64,000 bases of DNA. Origin: Ascaphus truei. Lineage: Eukaryota > Chordata > Amphibia > Anura > Ascaphidae. This document shows positions 56,293-64,000 of the stretch, in pieces. Each line of letters starts with the position of its first letter. The stretch's first letter is position 1. Made by a program: the position numbers and the translations under genes. The stretch lies in assembly GCA_036426205.1 (NCBI GenBank), contig WSYH01002427.1:1-64000 (forward strand), read 5' to 3'. The notes below the pieces were generated by a model that did no database searches, was not told the DNA's origin, and saw only the letters and a list, made by a program, of their open reading frames with translations.

Positions 56293-57009
56293 ATGGTGGA
56301 CTTTGATATCCACCCCTACCAACTTCCAGGAGGCTTCCTGGTAGTAAAAGCAGGGGGAAGAGAGGTCCTCAGGTGTCTGTGTATGCAGTGCAGATTACCA
56401 AGAGGTGAAACCAGCACAACGGCGAGATGTCCACAATGTGGTATCCACTACTTGTGGCCCGTGGAGCCATTTGTACCAGGCCATGCAGTGGCGGAAGGAG
56501 GTACAGCCATGCTGATGACCGTAGAACCGCCCAAAATTAAGGAGGAGAAGGTGGCTGATCCCGGAGAAGGGGGATCGCTACTAATGATTGCACCTAGGAA
56601 GGCCGGTGTGGAGGCCTGCACCCTCAGCGAGCACCTGGAACCTCGCTGTCAGTCCCCTGCGGAGGTACCCTTACCTTCATCACCATCATTCTCGTTGGAC
56701 GACGAGAATGGGATTGGTGCATCGGTGGTGATGCACCTACCGGCGCACCACTACAGCGGTGCAGCAGAAGAAGAGCGGCTTACCTGTGACCTGGGCCCAC
56801 TGCACATCTACATCCCTCAGCAGCAAGCGCTGCTGCGGCCGGAACCGCGGAAGAGTCCCACGGCCGTGGCGACTCATAGTGTGTCGGAGGGACATCCGGA
56901 GACGGGACCGGAGGAAGAGGAACCCATCGCAAGCCAGCGGAGTGGTGAGGAACCTCCTTACTCCCCCACAGGCTCCGATGGAGGCGGCCATGGAAAAGGC
57001 CCCAACTAA
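56293..57009 (+). CDS. Unrecognised zinc-ribbon protein of the LTR element (gag position)
   Basis: Not recognised. The chosen start at 56293 (AATCATGG) has a good Kozak context; the frame is open further upstream. The 238-aa product has C28, C30, C33 and C46-x2-C49-G, a zinc-ribbon-like set (CMQC, then CPQCG), in its first 50 residues. A long acidic and Pro/Ser-rich tail follows. By position it is the gag analogue, but no capsid or CCHC knuckle was found. An overlapping frame (56759-57304) continues without stop after this one ends, so a frameshift, natural or mutational, may join them. Confidence 0.5.
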   Translation: MVDFDIHPYQLPGGFLVVKAGGREVLRCLCMQCRLPRGETSTTARCPQCGIHYLWPVEPFVPGHAVAEGGTAMLMTVEPPKIKEEKVADPGEGGSLLMIAPRKAGVEACTLSEHLEPRCQSPAEVPLPSSPSFSLDDENGIGASVVMHLPAHHYSGAAEEERLTCDLGPLHIYIPQQQALLRPEPRKSPTAVATHSVSEGHPETGPEEEEPIASQRSGEEPPYSPTGSDGGGHGKGPN

Positions 57010-58069
57010 GGCCCAAGCCGAGCAGCAGAACGTCGCGGGATGTCCGGCGCCGGAAGCTGAGGAGAAGGAATTTCTGGTGCGGGACCTAGTGCAAGATGGC
57101 ATGACCTCGCGAGAGGATGACATCAGTTCCGGTCTTCACAGCGGAGCCGACCGGAAGCGTCCAACAGTGGCACCCATCAGCAATAGTCTGTCCAGGGCGC
57201 AGATGGACAGATACATGCAGACTGTGCTGGGCTGCGGGAAGATGAGGGTGGGTAAGTCTGCAACACCCAGAGCTACTACGGTCGTGACATCGCCAAACTT
57301 TTAGTTTATTTGCCCAAGGACACGGACACTTCCCCATTCCCATTGCCCAGTGCTAAGGCCCCTGGCCCTATCACGTCTCCCGTGGGGTCACGTTCCAGTC
57401 ACGGTGGGTCAGTCGATTCATGGGATAATTCAGGGGAACAGCCTGTTTCAACTATGGACTGGGGGGACTGTATTACCTCGGATAAGGGGTCAGGGAGGGA
57501 AGTGGTGCCCTATGTAAAAACTCCTAAAATGAATCCCACAGTGTACACCCACATAGTACGAGGGAGGTCCAAGCACTATGGGGCCTCCACCCATTCTAGC
57601 GCTACGTCTGGGGTCTGGTGGGGATATGGAAGGGTCCGAGACTGCTCTGGTGGTGAGAGAGCAGCTGAAGGAGCATAGTACCAAGTGGTGGGCTCCCTTA
57701 TATGAAGGGTATTCGGCCTTCTTTGACCGCACCCGATTTATTCTCATGTGGGGAGAAGTGGTTGATCATTGGTGGGATGTAGGGGTATACTCAAGTGGGG
57801 AAGCCCAAGAGGAGTTAGTAAGAAGGTGGGACGAAATTCAGAAGGGGATACGTGTGCCCAAAGGATCTTCTATATTGTATGATGTTATTGCACCAGAAAA
57901 GCCTCTGTCCTGGGTATTGTCAGGTAAGGCAGGAAACAAGAAGCTGGTCATGGTAAGCCGGGCAGAGAGAGCCATAGTAACCCGATACAAACAATCCCAT
58001 GGGTTCGAGTACCCCTATGTCCCTGAACCCATTATCAAGAGATTGAGGATAATAGGGACACCTGGCTAA
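57010..58069 (+). pseudogene. Downstream frames of the LTR element protein
   Basis: Three overlapping open frames follow: to 57304 (NSLSRAQMDRYMQTVLG), 57310-57678 (TPKMNPTVYTHIVRGRSKHY) and 57578-58069 (WWAPLYEGYSAFFDRTRFIL, VVDHWWDVGVYSSGEAQEEL). The Trp- and charge-rich last segment looks like a folded domain, but no family is recognised. No RT, protease or integrase signature in any frame. Probably one original protein broken by frameshifts. Confidence 0.45.
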
Positions 58070-58465
58070 GGGAGGCTGTGGAGGATTACTTAAGCTCCAA
58101 GTCAAGCCATTCTGTATAAAGGACAGAAGAGAGGATGTGTTACCACATGCGAATTTAGAGTGTAGGGAGGAACACTTTTATGCATAAATTAGTGCACCGA
58201 CTTGAGAATGGGCCGCCCAAGTCGTATTCTATCACTGTAATAGACCACAACGGGCGAGAGGTGAAAAAGCCTGGCCCCAGGCATGATTATTAAAGTTTGG
58301 ATTCTCCATGAGGGAGTAATCCTAGTTATTGGGATTTGATAAGAGATGGTTCTGTGTACAGTAATACACTTATGTTGTTGTGTAATAAAATTGTATTTTT
58401 GTATTTTTGCAGGTTGTTCATCTGAAGGAAGGCCCAGCAAATTTAGAACCAAGTGGGGACCATTG

Positions 58466-58483
58466 GATCCACCACAGGGAGAG
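58466..58483 (+). other. Weak polypurine tract
   Basis: Sequence ending ACAGGGAGAG directly precedes the 3' LTR, in the position of a plus-strand primer. Confidence 0.45.
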
Positions 58484-59045
58484 TGTAACCCTGTGCAGTT
58501 TTGGGGTTATAGTTCTTTCTCCTCCTGTACAATAATCCCTGTTAAGGGCAGGTTTGCCAGGAGTAATCATGGGGCTTTTCCCCCACACACATGTGCAGTG
58601 TAGTATTCAGTGAAGGTAGTGTCATCAGGCTCTGTGTCCAATTACAGTGACACAGGGGTGGTGCCTATTGGAGCTATTTAGTGCACAGCACTTCCTGTAT
58701 TTAGGGTGTGCCTCACCTACTATGAGTGAGGTGAGTCTATCCAGCAAACTGTCAGAGCTCTGGCAGGTTTATGGTCCTCCCTCATGAGAGTTGTGTGGAA
58801 GACTATTCCTCTTACTCCATCAGGGAGTAAGGGAAGAGATAGATCTGCTTTCATTGCCCTTGCCTGGGAGTGTATGGTCAGGGACTTCCTTTGGGTTGGC
58901 AACCTATAGTGAGCGGCTGAAGACCGGCCTTTATGATGGGCAGTCGGCCAGTGCTGATGTTAATAAAGGATGCCAAAGATAAAGATCGCTTCTGTCCTGA
59001 TTGTGGAGTAATTCAGGAAGAAGGTGCACAAAGAGGTCCTCTTTC
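58484..59045 (+). repeat. 3' LTR
   Basis: Partner of 54275-54837, TGTAACCCTGTGCAG to GGTCCTCTTTC. Confidence 0.85.
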
Positions 59046-60014
59046 TTCATTTTTTAGACCTTATGGTCTATGTTGAAAATAACAGCATTAAACAAAACGT
59101 ACTTCAAAGAAATGATAGTAAGAACAATATATTCTAAGAACTAGCTGCCATTTACTAAGGTGGATGGACAATGTCCCATCCGGTCAATATTGCTAGAATA
59201 TGTCAGAACTGTACAGATCAAGATCACTTCCAGTTACAGGCAGATAAGATCAAACAGAGATTTATTAGAAAGGTGTACAAAAAAGAAAAAACTAGACCAG
59301 CAATGGTAAAAGCAGAACAATAGTGAGACAAGATCTATTGAACCTAAACAAAAAAAGAAGACCCATCAAGGAAAATTTGATTTCGCATTTTTAACCGGTT
59401 ACAGTAGAGAGGCAGGCAAAATTAACAACATTATAAAAAAAACACTGGGACATTCTAAAAAATAATAATTTTTAGAAAAGCCTGTAATCTACGGAACAGG
59501 TTAGCACCCAGTGCACCAAGGGACAAAAAAGAGAGGGACAGTTCATGGTTGAATACTGGAAAAGGTTTCTATGGATGCAGACAATGCAGAGCCTACCAAT
59601 TTAGATCTTTGGACAGGACTGGTTTTTTGCTCACATGTTACGGGTGAGACATTTTCTATTGAGTCGTGTATGACCTGCAGATCCACCCATGTTATCTATT
59701 TACTGGAGTGTTCTTGTAACATCCAGTATGTGGGGAAAACCAGTCAGCAAATCAGGACCAGGATCATTGAACACCTCAGTTTTATTAAGAGGAAAGTACC
59801 ATCACTTAGTGTACCTGTACATTTCACAGAAGTACACAGTGGTGACACTACCAGTTTTAAATTTACAGCCATTGAACAAGTCCAAGCACATTGGAGGGGC
59901 GGGGATAGGGATGTAGAGCTCCTTAAAAGGGAGGCCGTCTGGATCCATCATTTCAGATCCCTAACACCTAGGGGCCTCAACATGGAGATAGACCTTGCTC
60001 CCTTTCTCCAATAA
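59046..60014 (+). pseudogene. Penelope-like element (copy B), thumb/linker and GIY-YIG endonuclease
   Basis: 59046-59465 is the reverse complement of 51841-52255 of copy A: the FLDL region, PSGQFARICQNCTDQDHFQL-like linker and the KHWDILK-like end, with several stops. From 59571 an open frame gives CMTCRSTHVIYLLECSCNIQ then YVGKTSQQIRTRIIEH, the GIY-YIG nuclease that cuts the target for Penelope-like elements. It ends EIDLAPFLQ at 60014. The Cys pair before the VIYLLEC strand is typical of the group. The RT core between this part and 54274 is gone. Confidence 0.8.
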
Positions 60015-61726
60015 GATTTACTAACATTTGTCATGATAATATCATGAGCTACTAGGTCGTTTAATTCCCTTTGGTGCTTGAGGGGTTAATGAGCTACACT
60101 TGTTTAACAAAATACCAAATGCTGGGTTTGAAACTGGTCAGGACTGTTTTCTGTCTGCTCTGAATTTCAAAGGAACTTACTTGGGGCGGGGGTCCATACT
60201 GGATAGCCCACTCAAGGTGTCAATTGTTTTAATCAAAGAAGAGCAGCTTCAAAGTATTCTGTAGAAAGGGGTGGGGTGATGACAGTGCCTTAAAGTATTG
60301 TATCTAAGTCTGGGGGAGTTTGTTACAAGTCAGATCTGTCCAGGGGCATGCTTGAAAAGCATAGCAGACCTCATCTTCTGAACCAGTGCCTCTCTGGGAA
60401 AAATCCATAGCATGTGGTAATGTACTGTATAGGATTTTCTGTTTTACCCCTTTTACTTTAAGAAGCTGCTCTGCCTTATATTGTAATTGTATGTTTATTT
60501 TGTAATACCTTTTCTGTAATTCAAGCACTGTATTTTTATATATATTAAACCATTTAATAAGTAATGCTTTGGGCTCTGAATGAACTTTGTGCACGCTGGA
60601 GAGAATAACTTGCTAAATTCAGGCACATGTTACTACAACTGATTGTGTGTTAGAGTGCATAGTTTTTCCTATCATAAACAGGGACCTGAAGCCCTGGCGG
60701 ATATTTTAGTCTAAGATCTTTTATCATATCTGCATAACCTCAGGTGGTGGCAGTGGATGGTTATGATGTGCAATTGAGTAGGGGTTAATACTAACTCGCT
60801 GGTTCCTTGCAGAGGAGAAAGGGGGGTTGCTAGAGAAGCCTTTGTGTATTAACCCTGGTTGCATATCTAAAGTCACGTGCTCGCTTGTGTGCTGTTCGTG
60901 GCGGTGGTATATTGGGACGGCTTGAGGAGAGATACAACCCATTTGAGGGACCCCTGAGTGGGTGAAGAGTGGGTACGCTTGCGAGCGTCGGTATTAACCC
61001 TTGTCCCGTATGCAGGTCACGTGCTAGCAGGGGGTCTTACGTGACAATATTAATACATCCTTTAATGCTTTGTCTCTCTCTCTCCCTTAGGACTTTGTCA
61101 TCTTTTATTGCACTCTGTGCTTTAGCGTTTATATATCTAGCTAGTCTAGGTTGATCAAGCCATCTCTGTTACACTTGTTTTTTGTACTTTTTCATATATC
61201 TTGCCTATACATTTTCTGTTATCTTCCATCATGAGTGACTGTAATGCATCATCCACTTACGCTCTTTCCGCCCCCCCTCTCATTAATGAACTATACATGT
61301 GTTTTAACACCTTTTTATTTTACATCCATACATTGTCATCATACATCCCCTATATGCTAAATATGTATGAGCCTCCTTACATTTGTCTATATGGATAACC
61401 CCAGCTCCCCTCCCTTTTTTTTCAACATTATATATCATTCTTTCCTCTTAATCACCTCCACAAATAAATTCTTATTATTCAATATTTATTTTATATATTT
61501 TTTATATTCATTTGGAACATTTATTGTTTAATATATTTTTTATTATTTTATATATTTTTTTATTATCATTAATATAGCTTTTTGTTAAGATGCTTTCTAC
61601 CCCGTCCATCCCCATTTCATTTCCTTTAATTTTTATAGCTGGATTACGTATTATGGACATTGTTATTTTTGTACATTGTTTAATGAATACAATATTGAAA
61701 GATATATATGTTAAGATCAATGCTTA
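60015..61726. other. Non-coding, Penelope 3' region and unassigned repeats
   Basis: No gene seen. 60015-60120 and about 61130-61720 are AT-rich and probably belong to the Penelope-like 3' flank. About 60130-60780 has an ATATTAAACC/AATAAGTAATG polyadenylation-like region followed by GGTGGTGGCAGTGG, which could be the end of an LTR. No ends could be fixed. Confidence 0.35.
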
Positions 61727-62981
61727 TGTAACGGGTATTCCACCCCACCCAATCGCATATATAGTGTGGGTGCGGAGAACATACAGTGTTACCAGGTGTG
61801 GTGCGTTATCTGTTGGCTCACAGGAGGGCTGAGCTTCCGCCACGGGGAACCTCGGGCAATTATAGTAAGAGTAACCTTGTACTCAGTGCAGCGCCTCCAC
61901 CTGTGATGGTTCCTAGCAGAGCAGGAATTGTTCCTCGCAGGACACATACAATAACCAGCACAACGTATGTAAACAATTAATGACTTTACATGCAGCAACC
62001 ATAACCGTACTTGCATATCATATCAAAAGGTGTCCCTCGCTAGAGGGGACACTGACTACTGCGTCTCACAGGACGCTAACACCATCCTGCACCACGGCGG
62101 ACGCCAAAGCTTCCCCGAACCCGCCACCGGGTGATCCCACCCCGTGTCCAGTAACCTCACACAATGTCCCGCACTCTACAGAGAAAGGATATGTGTGACT
62201 GCGCAGTCACTATTTAAGATAATAGGATTGTTGGTGCACTTGTAGGGTTAGAGTACCTGCCGAGCATTTCAGTGCTCGGATCTGCAACTGCTTCGAAAAG
62301 GATCAGACGAGCTCCTACACGATATCCCAGATCCACCTGCGTGGTGATCCGTCAGGGGCGATCCACCCTGAAGATAGTCCAGTTCTCTTAATGACAGAGG
62401 CTTGAGCCCCAGTCTCTCAGCAGGAACGCAGCATCCGCTGTGTCCCTAACTAACAAATAGCTAATGGGGCAGGGTCCCTAGCCTGTCCCTACAAACTCAG
62501 CTACTGTGACTCAGGGCTATCTGGGGCCTAGGGGATTGCTGGCCTAGTGCAGGGAGTCACTGACTCCTGCACCCTACCTCCTTCCCCTAGCTGCTCCGGT
62601 CACGAAGTGCCAACGTGCTGCAAACCCACGAAAATGTATCCATCTCCTTGTAGGGAGATGGTGCAGCCCTATTGGCTCCCTGGGGTCATGTGACTCTGCA
62701 CCTGTGCACCCTGGGGGTGGACTGGCCTGCACTGCGCATGCGCGACCTATCTGTGTTCCTCCCGGCGCTCCGGTGCCCTTGCGCATGCGCAATGCACCTA
62801 GCAATGGCGGCGCCCTGCTCCGCTAGCCGCCGGGACTGCAGCAACGCGACCACGGCCCTAGCAACGGCCCGATCGCGTCCCCAGTAACCGGCCTGCTCGC
62901 GTCCCTGGCAACTGGCCGCAAAAGAGAGAGAGAGGCGCGCTGCTCGCGCACGGCGCCGCACCAACAGGGGACCTGGCTACA
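61727..62981 (-). repeat. 3' LTR of family 2 Gypsy, minus strand
   Basis: Read on the minus strand it runs TGTAGCCAGGTCCCC...CCCGTTACA, 1255 bp. The same LTR sequence occurs at 37336-37350 and 44155-44600. It contains a GCGCATGCGCA repeat and an E-box-free GC-rich promoter-like half. Confidence 0.75.
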
Positions 62982-62990
62982 TCCTCCCCT
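62982..62990 (-). other. Polypurine tract of family 2 Gypsy
   Basis: AGGGGAGGA on the minus strand directly upstream of the LTR start TGTAGCC. Confidence 0.65.
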
Positions 62991-63119
62991 GGTAAAAAAC
63001 CCCAACGTCCTCGCTTGGGACACAACTCAATATAACTATGCACAAAAATTATATAATGAAAATGGCACATCGTTATATAATAAAAATGCAACAATTCAAT
63101 GCGATCTTACTTATCATCT

Positions 63120-64000
63120 CTAGATCAGATTGCACATTTCAGTGAACATCACAATGACGGACTGCATTCTGCTGCGAGCCCAGTGCTGAGCCTCATAATG
63201 GGGTGCCCCAATTTGATCATAAGTTACCCTTATTTGGAGGGTACCTGACTCTTTGGCTCCTGCAGAGCTGTTCTTCCGCAACTCCCTCTGGGGAGTAATA
63301 AGTATAGTCCTGAGGCTCAGCCTCTTCCCTTGAGGGGAGAAATGTCTCTGGACAGTCTCTGTTTGGCACAAAGCACGGGCTCTGTGGATCCAAAGGCTGG
63401 CCTGTTGGTGCCACCTTAGTAGGCGTTGGCCTACAGGGCCCATTACCCGTAGCTCCTCCGGGAGATGCCCCTCCATTGGGAGAATCCCTTTGAGAGGGTC
63501 CTTCCATAGGATCTTCCAGAGTCTCAGGATTGGTATGATCAGGTACAGTCTCTTGGCCAATCCCTGAGGAATCGGACTCACCATTGAGCAGTGTGGCCAG
63601 TATTTCTGCGTCCTCACCTCCCACTTGTGGAATGGGGAGAAGGTGATTTCGGTGCCATACCTTTACCCGGCCATCAGTGTCTTTGATAAGGTAGACCGGG
63701 AGGCCAGGCATTTGAGATTCTATTTCATATACACCATCTCTCCATCGGTCAGCCAATTGATGTTTTCCCGGGACTCCCAGATTGCGAAGCAACACAGCGT
63801 CTCCAGGACGAAGTTCCCGATATTTGACCTTATGGTCGTATCGCCTTTTATTGCCAGCATTCAGCTTAGCTGTGGATTTCTCAGCCTGTTGGTATGCCTG
63901 TTGCAAGCTGTCTTTGAGTCGTTGCACATATTTGAAATGGGTAGCGTTGTGTATCCCATCCGTCGATACGCGAAGGCGTACATCTACTGGTAGCCTCGCC
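63120..64000 (-). pseudogene. Family 2 Gypsy integrase C-terminal region, cut by window edge
   Basis: The frame enters at the window edge with ARLPVDVRLRVSTDGIHNAT, then VQRLKDSLQQAYQQAEKSTA, KRRYDHKVKYRELRPGDAVL and HQLADRWRDGVYEI, the C-terminal DNA-binding domain of Gypsy integrases. It is followed by VKVWHRNHLLPIP and a long polar tail. The frame ends at 63217. A conserved ending RVTYDQIGAPHYEA occupies another frame (to 63120) and matches RVAYDQFGAPHYES of the plus-strand copy, so a frameshift lies near 63240. Conventional order: nothing but the LTR follows the integrase. Confidence 0.8.

Larger units (their letters stand above)
54275..59045 (+). mobile_element. LTR retrotransposon without recognisable pol
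   Basis: Direct LTRs of about 562 bp (54275-54837 and 58484-59045) start TGTAACCCTGTG and end near CCTCTTTC. The internal 3.6 kb encodes only an unrecognised Cys-containing protein and downstream frames; no RT, integrase or protease motif is seen. This is the layout of a large retrotransposon derivative that must borrow enzymes. It sits inside Penelope copy B, whose sequence resumes at 59046 but lacks the RT core. The host flanks therefore do not form a simple target duplication. Confidence 0.75.

Noticed and set aside
60083..60786. Possible insertion flanked by GGGGTTAA
   Set aside because: The shared word is short, the presumed ends lack TG/CA or inverted repeats, and GGGGTTAA is common in this window.

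Overview
This window looks like vertebrate, most likely amphibian (anuran) nuclear DNA. It holds one broken-up host gene with spliceable exons and consensus GT/AG borders, surrounded by a dense, nested mix of transposable elements. The species guess is inference. It rests on the CR1/L2-type LINE with its ACTTGATGGACC...CTATGTAACTATGTAA tail, on Penelope-like elements (PLEs), on several Ty3/Gypsy families including a Gmr1-like one, and on L1/Tx1-like and hAT elements. No bacterial-type genes, operons, CRISPR arrays, rRNA or convincing tRNA genes were seen.

Layout. (1) 505-5566 is a giant inverted repeat (element A, arms over 2 kb, loop near 3270) whose centre carries a mirrored set of CRE (TGACGTCA) and CCAAT boxes. 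(2) 6181-10700 is non-coding, with an LTR and a LINE scrap. (3) 10707-21417 is a second long-inverted-repeat element (B) related to A. It was opened by a hAT insertion (11320-14056, 8-bp duplication CCTTAGCG) and by an L1-like LINE (14546-19710, 12-bp duplication, poly-A), which itself contains Penelope-type sequence. (4) 21418-31948 is the host gene on the minus strand: six exons (31859 down to 22700) join in phase and encode tandem PKD-type domains of a polycystin-1-like protein, best guess pkd1l1. Its introns hold a fossil Gypsy, an LTR with ACAAT duplications, MITEs and microsatellites. (5) 31949-34990 holds two CR1/L2 copies and a SINE-like unit. (6) 35620-46255 is a Gypsy remnant (family 2) whose LTR was hit by a Gmr1-like Gypsy element (37351-44154). 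In that element the integrase lies upstream of the reverse transcriptase and the capsid is SCAN-like. The Gmr1-like element was in turn hit by a 1.5-kb palindromic insert with a hammerhead-like motif in its loop. (7) 46261-51800 is an inverted pair of CR1/L2 copies around a GC-rich chain of hairpins. (8) 51841-60014 contains two PLE copies, one interrupted by a 4.8-kb LTR element (54275-59045) that encodes an unrecognised zinc-ribbon protein and no visible pol. (9) 61727-64000 is the 3' LTR and integrase C-terminus of a second Gypsy family 2 copy on the minus strand, running off the window.

The only functional protein-coding candidate is the polycystin-like gene. Every transposon ORF seen is interrupted, truncated or missing key parts. 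Positions of repeat ends are read by eye. They are exact where target duplications were found (hAT, L1, the intronic LTR, the palindromic insert) and approximate elsewhere.
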